A DNA stretch of 64,000 nucleotides from Cerrena zonata (GCA_038087015.1 JASBNA010000058.1:62001-126000), one strand, 5' to 3'; positions 39,663 to 50,707 are shown, numbered from the stretch's first letter. Translations and numbers: made by a program. The notes: generated from the letters alone by a model not told the origin.

Positions 39663-42422
39663 ATGTCCGATAGTTTAGTGGCGGGATTGAATTCCTCAAG
39701 TGTGTCGTCTCCATTGACGTTGACCAATTCGTACTTGCCAACCAAGTATGAGTTAACGCTTGATATTGATTACCAAAAACCCAATTTTAAAGGATCTTTG
39801 GATATTGATTTAGAAAAATCAAATGATTCAGACAAATTCGAGTTGACCTTGCATTCAAACAAACTTGTTATTACCCGGGCTTCGGTAGATGGGATCTCCT
39901 TGAAGATTTCGTATAATAGGAGTCAGCAACAAGTTACCTTTAGTAGTGAAGAACCCATTGAAATGACGTTTAATAAAAAAATTCAATTAGAATATATGGG
40001 TCAAATCAACACTATTAAAACTTATCAGGATAAAACTTACGGTTTTTTCAAAACTAACTATAGTGATTCGGTTACTGGGAACGCAAATAACTTTATACTT
40101 GCCACTCATTGTCAACCAACTGGTTGTAGATTAATTTTCCCCTGTATTGATGAATTATATTGCAAATGTCCAATCAAATTGAATATCGTTACCTTATCTA
40201 AATTCAAGGTCATTTCAAATGAAATATTAGATAAAGAAGAAATCATCTCTTTGAGTGATAAATCAAAATTCATCTTTAAAGAAACTCCAAAGATATCAAC
40301 TTCAATTTTCGGTTTTGTTATTGGAGATTTAGACTTTATTGAATCCAATAATATTAAAGTTTTCACTACCAAAGGAGATTCTCATCTAGGTCAGTACACT
40401 TTGGATACTATTGCTAAATTATTACCAATAATGAATCAAGTATTTGGAATTGAATATCCCTTGTCAAAACTTGACTTTATCGGTTTACCGTTTTTAAGCG
40501 ATATGGCAATGGAAAATTGGGGGATGGTGAATATTATATCCCAACAGTTATTGGTGGATCCGAACACTGCCAATCAAGATGTTAAACGTCAATTAAGACA
40601 ATTGATTGCTCATGAAATGATTCACCAATGGATTGGGAATTGGATCACTTTCGATGATTGGAAATGGTTATGGTTAAATGAGTCTTTTGCTACTTTCTTG
40701 GGAGATTATTTTCTTTATTTAGCTAATATCGATGAAGATGATTCAAAATATTTTGAATTAAATCAAATCGAATTCATTGAGAAATTAATGGATGATGATT
40801 GTTTTATTAATGAAAATGGTGATTCAATTAAAAATTTGAATAAATACATGAATGAATTAGATATCAATTTGAATAGTTCAACTAATTCAATCTTTGATAA
40901 AAACTCTTATGAAAAGGGAATGATTTTATTAAGAATGATTGCTAGTATTATTCAATACGATGATCCTACAAATAATAATCATTTAAACTATAATAAATTC
41001 ATTCAAGAAATTGGGAAATTCATTACTCAAAATAAAGGAGGCGTCTTCAAACCTTTTGATTTATGGAATTCAATTAATGATTCAGTAAGTATTGACTTAC
41101 CCTCTTTTATCCATTCTTGGATTAATTATGCTGGTTATCCGATTTTAAATGTTAAATCCGTTGGTAAATCAGTGGAAATTGAACAACACCGTTTTATCTA
41201 CGGATCATCCCCAACTATTTTGAATTTAGAAGATCAACCATTTCATTTACCTTTATTCATCAAATACGAAAATGAAAAGAAGGAAATTAAAATTTTAAAT
41301 GTTTTATTAACCGATCGTAAAACAACCATTGATATTCCAATTAATCAAACTCTTACTTTCAACCATAATAAATTAGGTTATTATAAAACAATTTATGATG
41401 ATTCTTTCAATCCGGATTTATCTAAATTAAATGATCAAGAAATCATTTCGTTAATTAACGATTATGGTAAAGTTCTAGGTCAATCCAATATCAGTAATCA
41501 TCAAGAATTAATTAAATTAATCCAAATTTTGGAAAATCTATTACAAGTTCCAATTTCATTCCCAGTCTGGAAAGTTTCCTTAAACTACTTGGAAATCATC
41601 AATCATATTTTCATTCATTTCACTGATTATACCAGATTTGAAAAATGGTTACTTGAATATATGGATAAAGTTTATGAAAAATTTGGTGATTGGGATCAAA
41701 TCATTGAAATGAATAAAACCGATTATAATTCAATCGAATTTGATGTTCGTAATCAAATTTTACAAATTGGTTATACTTTGCCTAAATTCCAAAAATTTGC
41801 AATTAAAATCTATAAAAATTTCACCAACGGTAAAAAATTTATTCCAAAAGAATTATTACTGTCGGTTTTCAATTTAACAATTTGTTGTAGTGGTCAAAAA
41901 GAATATAAACAAATTTTAAGTTTGGTTAAAAACTCAAATGTTTCAAATTTAAAAGTCACTAATTCAAGTATTGAAAATTTACAAACAATTGCTATATCGT
42001 CGTTAAGTTTTACTTCGAATAAAGATTTATTAACTAAATCAATGAATTTTGTCATGACTAATATTGATTCTAAATTAATCGAATTATGTTTAGTTGGTTT
42101 TAAATATAAACATAATCAAAATGATAAATTACTTTTATGGAATTGGTATAAAGTCAATTATGATCAATTCATTTTGAAATCATTACGTAAAGGTAGTGAT
42201 TGGGCGAAACAAATTGGTATTACCATGTCTAATATTTCTAAATTAGTCTTGGGTGAAATTATGCAATTTGATCAAGACGTGATTGAAAAATTTGTTAACG
42301 AAAAAACCTCTTCTTTACCAAACCACAACCTAAATGAAATCATGCAAGAAGTTAATATGGTAAATGAAGAAAAATACGAAATTGCTAAGCATTATGATCA
42401 ATTAGTTAAATATTTAAATTGA
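39663..42422 (+). CDS. M1-family zinc aminopeptidase, Tma108-like
   Basis: About 919 residues from the ATG at 39663 (MSDSLVAGL); the frame upstream reaches only a TTG. The gluzincin site is complete: HEMIHQW, then E after exactly 18 residues (LWLNESFA), and the transition-state Tyr in NSYEKGMILLRM. The exopeptidase motif is not GAMEN but AMEN preceded by Asp-Met (SDMAMENWGMV), and the substrate-site segment reads THCQPTGCRLIFPCIDE. This divergence from classical Aap1/Ape2 enzymes, plus length and overall style, suggests Tma108, a ribosome-associated M1 protein that binds nascent chains in S. cerevisiae. The Tma108 match is from memory and only moderately sure; the M1 family is certain. Confidence 0.85.
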   Translation: MSDSLVAGLNSSSVSSPLTLTNSYLPTKYELTLDIDYQKPNFKGSLDIDLEKSNDSDKFELTLHSNKLVITRASVDGISLKISYNRSQQQVTFSSEEPIEMTFNKKIQLEYMGQINTIKTYQDKTYGFFKTNYSDSVTGNANNFILATHCQPTGCRLIFPCIDELYCKCPIKLNIVTLSKFKVISNEILDKEEIISLSDKSKFIFKETPKISTSIFGFVIGDLDFIESNNIKVFTTKGDSHLGQYTLDTIAKLLPIMNQVFGIEYPLSKLDFIGLPFLSDMAMENWGMVNIISQQLLVDPNTANQDVKRQLRQLIAHEMIHQWIGNWITFDDWKWLWLNESFATFLGDYFLYLANIDEDDSKYFELNQIEFIEKLMDDDCFINENGDSIKNLNKYMNELDINLNSSTNSIFDKNSYEKGMILLRMIASIIQYDDPTNNNHLNYNKFIQEIGKFITQNKGGVFKPFDLWNSINDSVSIDLPSFIHSWINYAGYPILNVKSVGKSVEIEQHRFIYGSSPTILNLEDQPFHLPLFIKYENEKKEIKILNVLLTDRKTTIDIPINQTLTFNHNKLGYYKTIYDDSFNPDLSKLNDQEIISLINDYGKVLGQSNISNHQELIKLIQILENLLQVPISFPVWKVSLNYLEIINHIFIHFTDYTRFEKWLLEYMDKVYEKFGDWDQIIEMNKTDYNSIEFDVRNQILQIGYTLPKFQKFAIKIYKNFTNGKKFIPKELLLSVFNLTICCSGQKEYKQILSLVKNSNVSNLKVTNSSIENLQTIAISSLSFTSNKDLLTKSMNFVMTNIDSKLIELCLVGFKYKHNQNDKLLLWNWYKVNYDQFILKSLRKGSDWAKQIGITMSNISKLVLGEIMQFDQDVIEKFVNEKTSSLPNHNLNEIMQEVNMVNEEKYEIAKHYDQLVKYLN

Positions 42423-42909
42423 TTTTGTAAATAGAATAAAATGCTGTACATAATTTCACAATTGCAAATTGTAAACTGCAAATATACAAACTGCAAATCA
42501 GTATAGCCAAATCTGCAAATACGTCAAACCTGTAAACTGCCGCCCCAATATGCAATGCGCGGGGCTAACATGCAAACGCCGCCTGCGGAACCTTGACTCC
42601 CAATCGGGCAACCACGAGCCCCAAACGGGAAAGCCAACCACCATTGCAGGGTCTAGAACTTGACAATGCATCAAACAGCTACAACTGAAATGTACGGGTG
42701 GAGATGTAATACCCCAAGTTTTTTTTTTAAAGTATAAAGTTTAGCACGGAATTAGTAGGCGGTCATTATGATCATTATATTAACAAAGAAACACGAAAGG
42801 GAAAGAAGAATTGAAGAGACGAAATGAATAAGCACATGAGCAAATATAGCGGATGAAGAGTTCGAGTCGACGGATTTGTAAAAAAAATAAAGTAAAAAAT
42901 TGCAAAAAA
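42423..42909. other. Intergenic, convergent 3' flanks with a GC-rich segment
   Basis: 487 bases. The part at 42540-42670 is GC-richer than its surroundings, preceded by short CTGCAAAT/GTAAACTGC repeats (42465-42540). No gene or RNA is recognised. Confidence 0.65.
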
Positions 42910-43572
42910 TTAAATGAGCCATTCAATCTCATGTTTTGAACGTGAAACTTTCACAACATTCAAAATATTAGTGGCCATTTTATCAATTACATCCTCATTT
43001 TCCTTCAGATTAATGGAAGAGTTAAGTGAAGTGACTGAAGAGCTTGTATGTAGATGATTTGTTTCTTCAAAATGAGGCTCTTCCTTAATTGAAGAGCAAA
43101 TTGATGATATACTTGGTAGTTTAGCGGATTTTTTATTAGAAACTGGAGGAGGAGTCGAATTTTTAAAAGTATTGGAGCCATACTTACAATCGGCACAATC
43201 ACAATTATCTTGTAGAATTACACTGTTATATTTATCATGATTTTTCGATTCATTGGGGAAATTGTAGTCCTTGACAAACAATTCAAATTCTTTATCAAAA
43301 TGAGAATTAGACATTACATTGGGATATGCTTCTTTGATATTGGGTAGTGAGTACGATCTTGAACGATATTGACTTTCTGGTAATGCTTCAAAAGGTAACG
43401 ATTCAAAAGTTGAGTTCTGATTAAAGATTGGGGAATTGGCAGCACTCTTAGACTTTTGCTTATTAAAAATTGAATTTTTCAACTTAGTCTTCAATCGACT
43501 CTTATTCGAACTATCAAACGATAGTGATTTACTTTTAGAAGTATCTAACGATAGAGAATTAGATCTGTTCAT
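42910..43572 (-). CDS. Unknown Ser/Asn-rich protein with a CDCADC motif, 220 residues
   Basis: An ATG-started frame with no frameshift and normal codon use. It is rich in Ser, Asn and Lys and mostly disordered. Notable segments are SLSLDTSKSKSLSFD at the start (possible phosphosites), YRSRSYSLPNIKEAYP near residue 68, a more ordered FDKEFELFVKDYNFP near 93, the cysteine cluster CDCADCKYG near 125, and a C-terminal helix DKMATNILNVVKVSRSKHE ending EWLI. The four-residue-spaced cysteines could bind a metal. I do not recognise the family and assign no function. Confidence 0.7.
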   Translation of the reverse strand: MNRSNSLSLDTSKSKSLSFDSSNKSRLKTKLKNSIFNKQKSKSAANSPIFNQNSTFESLPFEALPESQYRSRSYSLPNIKEAYPNVMSNSHFDKEFELFVKDYNFPNESKNHDKYNSVILQDNCDCADCKYGSNTFKNSTPPPVSNKKSAKLPSISSICSSIKEEPHFEETNHLHTSSSVTSLNSSINLKENEDVIDKMATNILNVVKVSRSKHEIEWLI

Positions 43573-44227
43573 GGGTGAAGTAAAAACAAATGAGGGCCTG
43601 AAATAACAAACACTCAGCTACATTACAAAATTGTGGGATGTTTCAGCTTATATAGTTGCAACCAATAACACAATCTGAAAAATATGCTAAAAAGAATATG
43701 CTGAATTAAAAATCACTACCAAAACAAAAAAAAAAAAAAACGAAAAACTGAAAAAAAAAAAAAAATAAAAAAATAAAAGGAGTACTAACAAAACAAAAAA
43801 TAAAAGAAGTTACTAACAATAAATTAGCAATTAGAAACCTGCTTAAGGTTCTAGTTTTATTAAAGAACAATGATTTGTAATGATGAATTAAGTAATTGGC
43901 CCAATTCTTCGTGTCTTAAATAACGAATTAGATGAAAAGGAAACAAACTAAATCAAGTTAAAATCTTCAAAGGTTGCCATTAACTACTTGACTACATTCC
44001 GAATTTCATCTATCTAGCATACTGGTATATTTTCTATGTAAGTATGGACTAAATAGCGAAATAAATAGAGATAACGGATGAGATTTACCATTTTCAGGAT
44101 GTTTTCTATTACTATTTCGGTCTTGTCCTTAGTGGTTGACCCTGAATGTTTTTATTCCTGTGGAGTGATGTTGGTCTGCTAAATGATTTGAAATTTTCAT
44201 GTGGAAGATGTATGAGTGTCTGCGTAA
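43573..44227. other. Intergenic, A-rich
   Basis: 655 bases upstream of the Ser-rich gene and downstream of the small Cys-rich gene. Two A-rich tracts (43720-43770) and two plus-strand TACTAAC words (43783, 43812) occur, but no plus-strand gene follows, so they are not called as intron signals. Confidence 0.65.
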
Positions 44228-44434
44228 TCAATAATGTATTCTTACTTCTCCTTGCTTGATCGGTAATTGGCCGGTCCCTAATTTCGGAGGATATTCATTT
44301 CTAGATTCCCCGTTTATAGGTTCGCAGATACACCAATTCTCTCTTGGACTTACACTCAAGGCAAATTGGATGTGAAAACCACATCCATTCCATGTAATTC
44401 GATTACAGTTCGGGCACGTAGCAGGCTTGCACAT
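44228..44434 (-). CDS. Small Cys-rich conserved protein (MCKPATC family), 68 residues
   Basis: The sequence MCKPATCPNCNRITWNGCGFH with a later CICEP matches the pattern of a short protein family widespread in fungi and plants that begins MC(K/R)PATC and carries a CxxC...TWxGCGxH core. The family function is unknown to me. The Cys/His arrangement (C-x4-C-x2-C, GCGxH, C-x-C) suggests a small zinc-binding fold. The ATG at 44432-44434 starts exactly at the family N-terminus. The rest (GESRNEYPPKLGTGQLPIK) is probably a flexible tail. Recognition is from memory of the pattern. Confidence 0.7.
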   Translation of the reverse strand: MCKPATCPNCNRITWNGCGFHIQFALSVSPRENWCICEPINGESRNEYPPKLGTGQLPIKQGEVRIHY

Positions 44435-44568
44435 GGTATGTGGTTGATGTAGCTTAGCTGATGGAGTTTAGTTGGTTTTACACTTTTTTTTTCGGGTTTT
44501 TTTTTTTTTTTTTTTTTTTTTGTTCGGTTCTATTCTCAGTGCTGAAATTTTCATTACTATACAAACTA

Positions 44569-46647
44569 TTAAGCCTGTTTAGTTTCTTCATTTTCTTTCT
44601 CTTCCCGGAGTTCTTCTTCTATATCCAAATTCTCTTGAATGTTCCATAGTTGGGAGTACAATGATTCTGGATCTTGTAATAAACTGTAATGATCTCCTTC
44701 CTCTTGGACGTGACCCTTATTTAAAACAATGATCTTATCACTATCTGCAATAGTTCTTAATCTATGGGCAATGGAAACATTAGTCCTTTGATCTTGTCTA
44801 AATATACTTCTTATAGTTCTTAATAAAGATTGCTCGGTATGAGTATCCAAAGCACTAGTTGCCTCATCAAAGAAAGTAATTGGGGCCCTTTTCAATAATA
44901 ATCTTGCAATTGCTAATCTCTGTTTTTCACCACCTGAAATCATCATACCTCTTTCTCCAACTATAGTATCTATACCATCGGGTAAATCTTTGATTAAACC
45001 ATCTAATTTAACTTTTGATATCATTGATAAGATTTCTTCATTACTTGAATCTAATCTACCATATCTAATATTTTCTAATATGGTATCATTGAATAAAGGA
45101 GTTTCTTGTGGTACTATACCAATGTTTCTTCTTAATGATTCAATAGTAACTTTAGATATATCCTGACCGTCAATTAAGATTCTTCCACTATTAACGTCAT
45201 AAAATCTAAAAATTAATCTTAAGATGGTTGATTTCCCACTACCTGATGGTCCAACAATTGCAACTTTATTACCGGCTGGTATGGTAAAGGTTGCATTATT
45301 TAATATAGGACGATCTGGATGGTATCCAAAAGTAACATTTTCAAACTTAATTTCTCCAATTTTAGGTCCTTCTAATAATAGTGGTTTAGCATTTAATTTA
45401 TCTTGAATTTTTATTTCATAATTTTGTAATTGGAATAAATTTTCCATATCCAATAAGCTTTGTTTCAATTCTCTATAAACTGAACCCAAGAAATTCAATG
45501 GTACTGATAATTGAAATACCAATTGATTAATTAAAACTAAATCCCCAACACTAAGAGCTCCACTTGAAACTCCTTGACAACCCATATACATCATGGCGGT
45601 CAAAGCACTAGTAAATATGAAATTTTGTCCAGCGTTTAAAAATGCTAATGAAGTGGCAACTTTAATTGAAGCATTTTGATATTTATTTAATGCTTGTTCA
45701 TATTTTGAAGCTTGGTATAATTCATTATTGAAATATTTCACCGATTCATAATTGATTAATGAATCTAATGCCACACTGGCTGCTTGGTTATCAGCATTAT
45801 TTGCTTGTCTTCTAAATCCGGTTCTCCAAGCAGTTGTCTTAATTGTAAATATTGAATATGCTAACATTGTGGCTAACGTAGTTGCTGCAAATGCTGCCCC
45901 ATAATTATAGGTTAAGATACCACAGACTATTGAAATTTCAAAAGTTATTGGGATTATATGGAAAACCATTGCACTCAATACGTAACTAATACCTTTTGTA
46001 CCTCGATCAATTGCTCTTGTTAATCCACCAGTTTGTCTTGATAAATGGAACTGCAAATCCATATTCAATAAATGTAAAAATGTATTATAAGCAACTCTTT
46101 TAATGGCTGATTGACTCACTGATGCAAATACTGCATTTCGTAATTCCCCAAATAAAACTGCTCCAAATCTAGCACCTCCATAAGCTAAAATTAAACTTCC
46201 TATAACTGTTGTAATTGTGCCAATATCTCCACTCCAATCAACATTCATTTCATCTATTATACTTTTAAAGAAGAACGGAACTTGTACATTTAGTAATTTA
46301 GACCCAATCAATAGTGATAATGCAAGTATAACTCTAATTTTAAAACTTGGTTTGTTCTTAGGCCAAATTGTTGCTAATAATGACCTTAACATATTTAATT
46401 GTGATGTTGAAATTTGTCTACCAAACAAGTATGTCGAGGAATCCTTTTTGGATTTCTGTTCCAGATTTAATCTACGGCATGATGTTTGGAATGTTCTTTT
46501 TACACTCAATTGGTTAGCTATTGAAGAAACTGTGGTTCTAGGATTTCTACCATTAAACCCAATTGGCCTTGTGGGCTGTATTGGTTTAAGCGACTTAATG
46601 GCCGAGATTGGACATCTCACCTTTAGTATACCCGATCTAAACATCAT
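44569..46647 (-). CDS. ATM1: Mitochondrial ABC transporter Atm1
   Basis: 692 residues, the size of S. cerevisiae Atm1 (690). A homodimeric half-transporter of the mitochondrial inner membrane that exports a glutathione-linked sulfur or iron-sulfur species needed for cytosolic Fe/S assembly. It has an N-terminal presequence and a six-helix membrane domain (about residues 95-410) with [20 protein letters not shown] and [18 protein letters not shown] (glutathione-contact region). The nucleotide-binding domain has Walker [10 protein letters not shown] near 465, signature ISGGEKQRL near 568, Walker [13 protein letters not shown], and the H-loop in SIAHRLRTI. The frame is intact. Upstream (46648-47121) is the 3' flank of PDC11. 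Confidence 0.96.
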   Translation of the reverse strand: MMFRSGILKVRCPISAIKSLKPIQPTRPIGFNGRNPRTTVSSIANQLSVKRTFQTSCRRLNLEQKSKKDSSTYLFGRQISTSQLNMLRSLLATIWPKNKPSFKIRVILALSLLIGSKLLNVQVPFFFKSIIDEMNVDWSGDIGTITTVIGSLILAYGGARFGAVLFGELRNAVFASVSQSAIKRVAYNTFLHLLNMDLQFHLSRQTGGLTRAIDRGTKGISYVLSAMVFHIIPITFEISIVCGILTYNYGAAFAATTLATMLAYSIFTIKTTAWRTGFRRQANNADNQAASVALDSLINYESVKYFNNELYQASKYEQALNKYQNASIKVATSLAFLNAGQNFIFTSALTAMMYMGCQGVSSGALSVGDLVLINQLVFQLSVPLNFLGSVYRELKQSLLDMENLFQLQNYEIKIQDKLNAKPLLLEGPKIGEIKFENVTFGYHPDRPILNNATFTIPAGNKVAIVGPSGSGKSTILRLIFRFYDVNSGRILIDGQDISKVTIESLRRNIGIVPQETPLFNDTILENIRYGRLDSSNEEILSMISKVKLDGLIKDLPDGIDTIVGERGMMISGGEKQRLAIARLLLKRAPITFFDEATSALDTHTEQSLLRTIRSIFRQDQRTNVSIAHRLRTIADSDKIIVLNKGHVQEEGDHYSLLQDPESLYSQLWNIQENLDIEEELREEKENEETKQA

Positions 46648-47121
46648 ATATCAAGATATTCTTCCTAAAAGTGGATTTCTGATCAAAAGTAGTTTTAAAT
46701 TCTCATTGAATCAAAAGAACGAACGAAAAAAAAACATAAAAAAAAAAAGAAAAACAGATAAAAACCAAACCAAAACCTTACCTCATGCTATTACGCAATC
46801 TGAGGGTTTTCCGAAGACACAATTTTCGCTTCCCTTGAAAGTACCCAGCTTCGACAATAAATCCTTTTGCAGTTAATTTCGGCGGTATTAAGGTTATTCG
46901 GGGTATATGGTAGAGAGTAGTTATCTGCTCGGATCCAAGTCGGTCTCCGAAAGACACCCGTGCCTCTTGCCCCATCGAGTTCGGGATTAAATTCAAGTCC
47001 GAATCAATACAGTAGAAGTAAACTAAATGATGTTTTATTAAGATTAGATCGTATTTCGTATACACGTAATGGGAAAATATTTATATAAAAAGAAAATGAA
47101 GAAAAAGGCAGGCAGTTAGAA
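46648..47121. other. Intergenic: ATM1 promoter and PDC11 3' flank
   Basis: 474 bases. Overlapping minus-strand frames (95 and 75 codons) have no domain and one runs antiparallel into PDC11 in another frame. No regulatory motif is recognised with confidence. Confidence 0.6.
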
Positions 47122-48813
47122 TTAATTTTCAGCATTGGTTTTTTCGGATAATTGAGCTTGTTTAACCAAGTTAATTGGAGCATCCATTCTTGGTAACATG
47201 ACTTCAATTGCTCTAATATTAGTATTTTCATTGAAATTTTTATTAGAGAATAAGGTTTCTAATTCACCAACGGTAGAAACTCTATAATTTTCTGGGTTTT
47301 TAGCATTGAACAATTCTAATAATTTCAAATTGTTCCAAGGTTGGATATCATTATAAGTAGCAGTTTCACCGTGAATCAATCTTTCAATGGTGTAACCATC
47401 GTTATTTAAAATAAATAAGTAAGGAGTGGTTTCCCATTTACACATGGTGGAGATTTCTTGAACGGTTAATTGTAAAGAACCATCACCAACGAATAAGATA
47501 ACTCTTCTCTTTGGATCAATTTCTTGAGCAGCCATAACAGCACCTAAGGTAGCACCAACGGTGAAACCAATAGAACCCCATAAGACTTGAGAGATACCAA
47601 CGGTATTATTTGGGAATCTGGATTGAACAATACCGAAAGCAGAAGTACCGGTTTCAGTAATAATGATATCACCTTCTCTGAACCAAGTAGAAACTCTGTT
47701 CCATAAATATTCTTGAGATAATAAAGTATTAGCTTCAGCTGGAGAGTTGAAACGTCTTGGAGCAGGAACAGGACCAGGAACGTAAGAAGCAGTAACTTGA
47801 CCGATGGTTAATAATAAGTTTTGTAAAGCTTCTTTCATTTGAACACCTGGGAAGGTAGCTTGTCTAATTTTAGTATAATCAGAATGGAATTCAACAATAT
47901 TTTTAGTTTTATAAGAGTAAGAGAAAGAACCAGTATTGAAATCTGATAATAAAGCACCAACAGATAAGATTAAATCAGCAGATTCAACAAATTCTTTAAC
48001 TTCTGGTTCAGATAAAGAGCCAACATAAACCCCACCAAATCTTTCATGGGATTCATTAATACCGGATTTACCCATTGGAGTGGTGAAAACTGGGAATTTG
48101 GTAGCATTAACCAATTGTTCAACTTCAACTTTACAATCGTGTCTAGAAGCACAAGCATCAACTAAAATAATTGGATTTTTAGCTTTTGAAACTAATTCTA
48201 AAACGTTTTCAATAACTTCTTGTTGAGCATCTGGATCATTTGGTTTTAAGGAAATATCTAAAGGAGTTTGTAATAAAGAAGCTGGAACATTCAAGTCAAC
48301 TAAATTAGCTGGTAAACCAACGTAAACTGGTCTTTGATAAATGTAAGCTTCTCTAATGGCTCTATCGATTTCAGCAGGAGCAGAATTGATATCGGAAATA
48401 AATGCAGTGGTTTGACTAATGTTATTAGCCATTCTGTGGAAAACAGTGAAATCACCATTACCTAAAGTATGATGTAATAATAATTGTTTTGCTTGAGAAC
48501 TAATTGAAGGAATACCAACTAAATTCAAAACACCAACGTGTTCAGCATAAGAACCAGCGATACCATTGACTGCTGATAATTCACCAACACCAAAAGTGGT
48601 AACCAAACATGATAAACCCTTAAGACGAGAGTAACCATCAGCAGCGTAAGCAGCGTTCAATTCGTTGGCATTACCGGCCCAACGCATACCTTCAACTTCA
48701 TAAACTTTATCTAAAAGAGATAAATTAAAATCACCTGGAACACCAAAGATGGTTTGAACCTTTAATTGGTTCAATCTTTCAAAGATGTATCTACCTAAAG
48801 TAATTTCAGCCAT
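47122..48813 (-). CDS. PDC11: Pyruvate decarboxylase
   Basis: 563 residues, the full length of yeast pyruvate decarboxylases. It converts pyruvate to acetaldehyde in the cytosol, the first fermentative step. Visible are the catalytic Glu segment AGNANELNAAYAADGYSR near residue 47, the adjacent histidines in HHTLGNGDF near 114, and the TPP/Mg motif GDGSLQLTVQEISTMCKW...LNNDGYTIE near 443-475. The N-terminus ITLGRYIFERLNQLKV and the close match throughout mark the main Candida-type PDC11 enzyme, although the paralogue cannot be fixed from one gene. Codon use is strongly biased to preferred codons, as expected of an abundant glycolytic protein. A TATATATA lies about 100 bases upstream. Confidence 0.93.
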   Translation of the reverse strand: MAEITLGRYIFERLNQLKVQTIFGVPGDFNLSLLDKVYEVEGMRWAGNANELNAAYAADGYSRLKGLSCLVTTFGVGELSAVNGIAGSYAEHVGVLNLVGIPSISSQAKQLLLHHTLGNGDFTVFHRMANNISQTTAFISDINSAPAEIDRAIREAYIYQRPVYVGLPANLVDLNVPASLLQTPLDISLKPNDPDAQQEVIENVLELVSKAKNPIILVDACASRHDCKVEVEQLVNATKFPVFTTPMGKSGINESHERFGGVYVGSLSEPEVKEFVESADLILSVGALLSDFNTGSFSYSYKTKNIVEFHSDYTKIRQATFPGVQMKEALQNLLLTIGQVTASYVPGPVPAPRRFNSPAEANTLLSQEYLWNRVSTWFREGDIIITETGTSAFGIVQSRFPNNTVGISQVLWGSIGFTVGATLGAVMAAQEIDPKRRVILFVGDGSLQLTVQEISTMCKWETTPYLFILNNDGYTIERLIHGETATYNDIQPWNNLKLLELFNAKNPENYRVSTVGELETLFSNKNFNENTNIRAIEVMLPRMDAPINLVKQAQLSEKTNAEN

Positions 48814-48912
48814 GTTTTTTTTTTTAATAATTAAGATTGTTTTGTATTAATTGTTATTTAATAATGATAAAATAAATCTAAAATATCCCATCAATGGAAA
48901 GGAATTGACCAA

Positions 48913-48921
48913 ATATATATA
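48913..48921 (-). promoter_or_regulatory. TATA box of PDC11
   Basis: A TATATATA-type stretch about 100 bases upstream of the PDC11 ATG, a normal position for a strong yeast core promoter. Confidence 0.6.
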
Positions 48922-49410
48922 CTTTTCCAACATTGCCTTCAAACCATTATCCCGTCTGGAAAAACTATTGAAAATTCATCATACCATGATCCTGAGGGGA
49001 TTATCCTAGGAAAGGAAAACATGTCGGAACAGAAGAGCAGTTGCAGCCTTCACCTTTTTCATTTCTTTTTTTCTTTTTTCCACTTGTTCCTACACTAAAA
49101 ATACCTTACATAGAACAATCTACTGACAATAAGATATGAAATCTTGCCGTTAGTGCCAAAAAATAGCGTCTCCCCCAAAAAACTGATGTTTGAAATGGTT
49201 TAAGCGCATAATATCTGATGTTTTTTCTGGCGGACGCTGGCGCTCTAAGTGCATGTTTTGGTGGTGGGCTCTCCTAAGAGCATCCGGGTCATGCGCTTAG
49301 GCGGCCGGCCTGCCGTCATTAGTATTAAGGACTGGAGCATTGGATGATATAGCTTCGGACTATCATGAGGCTCCGGGGTTGTACTGATCTTGGGTTGTTT
49401 CAGTTCATCC

Positions 49411-49427
49411 CGGAAGTGGTTTGGCCG
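49411..49427. promoter_or_regulatory. CGG-N11-CCG (Gal4-type) site upstream of PDC11
   Basis: CGG, exactly 11 bases, then CCG: the Gal4 binding pattern, about 600 bases upstream of PDC11. In Candida albicans, Gal4 with Tye7 controls glycolytic genes rather than galactose genes. Assignment by motif only. Confidence 0.5.
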
Positions 49428-50584
49428 GAGGTGTCCAGGGGCGAGTTCCGGGAATACGTTGGGATCGAGTTTTGCAGTTATCCAGCCGTTCGATTAGATT
49501 GTATTGAGTCAAGATACTTCACAGCATGGAAGTGAAGCTGGTCTGTAGAATATTCTGTAGAATATTCTGCTGCTGGAGATCTTGTATTTGCAACTACAGT
49601 TTTTTGAACTACAATGAACTACAATGTTCTTGAATAGTTTTTTTCGATTTTCGCAGCAAATTTGTAGTAATTCTAAAACTCTCGAACTAAATGATATAAC
49701 CATATTTACAAATGGCTATATATTCTTTGATACAACTACATTAGGGGCATGTCAATGCTAACTGAGAAGGTTGAGACCAGCCTCTCATCTCGCGATGGTA
49801 ACGCCAGGTTGCAAAAATCAAACTACACTGTAGGATAACTTTCAATTGTGGATCAAATAGAGTGCTATTGAACGTAACATACAAATACTTTATCTTATAA
49901 TCTCAAATATCTACAAATCAGTTTCAGGTATTAGTTAAAGTTATCGAACCGACCCTTTTGTTGAAGACATCCGGCTCAACTGGGAGCCTGCGGAAAAACA
50001 ATATTCCGAATATCACCGGTGGACTCCCGTACATCCCTCGTATTCCCTGCACTCGCTAACCGCTTAACTGCTTCTTAGTGGCTCACTGCTTGTTAACTTA
50101 CCTTAATAGCTGATCTGGACATACACCACCGAATCACTTTTCCTACTTGCAGCAGCGATTGAAACCGGGTCTGTTTTGATGGCCGGGTGCCAGTGGCCAT
50201 CTAAGCGCATGATGACTAGCTGCAAAATCGGGTTATGCGATTATGGAAATCTGGTCAGTTCTTGAGTTCATATTGGGTTCCATTTCTCGGTAGTGTATGT
50301 CCATTAGCAATGCTTCTTCTTATTATATTTCCGGGGTTGCCACCATAAGACTTGATATCGTTGGAGTTATTGAAGAAAGGTACTACAAGTCACTAGACTC
50401 ATTGTAGTAGACAGAACCCCATTTATTGATGGAAAGAGAAAGCTAACTGTAATGAAAATGGCTGCAATTTTGCACAATACCTGCAAAACAACCAATAATC
50501 CTAAAATAAACTCTTCTTAGTTGAACCAGACTCGTTACTACCAAGTGACTATTTCGGACATAATTGATTAACTTGATGTATTAC

Positions 50585-50670
50585 CTAACATATTAACATA
50601 TTAACATATTACTTAACATATTAACATATTAACATATTGCTTGACATATTACTTAACATATTAACATACT
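50585..50670. repeat. Tandem repeat, ACATATTA-type unit of 9-18 bases
   Basis: About eight copies of TTAACATA / ACATATTAACATATT with variants TTGCTTGACATATTAC, head to tail. AT-rich promoter repeat upstream of CBF1. Confidence 0.8.
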
Positions 50671-50707
50671 TACTTAGCATGGATTAATCGGTAGTTACAC
50701 GAGAGAG

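Noticed and set aside
43783..43818. Two TACTAAC words on the plus strand
   Set aside because: No donor site and no plus-strand gene nearby; expected by chance in A-rich DNA.
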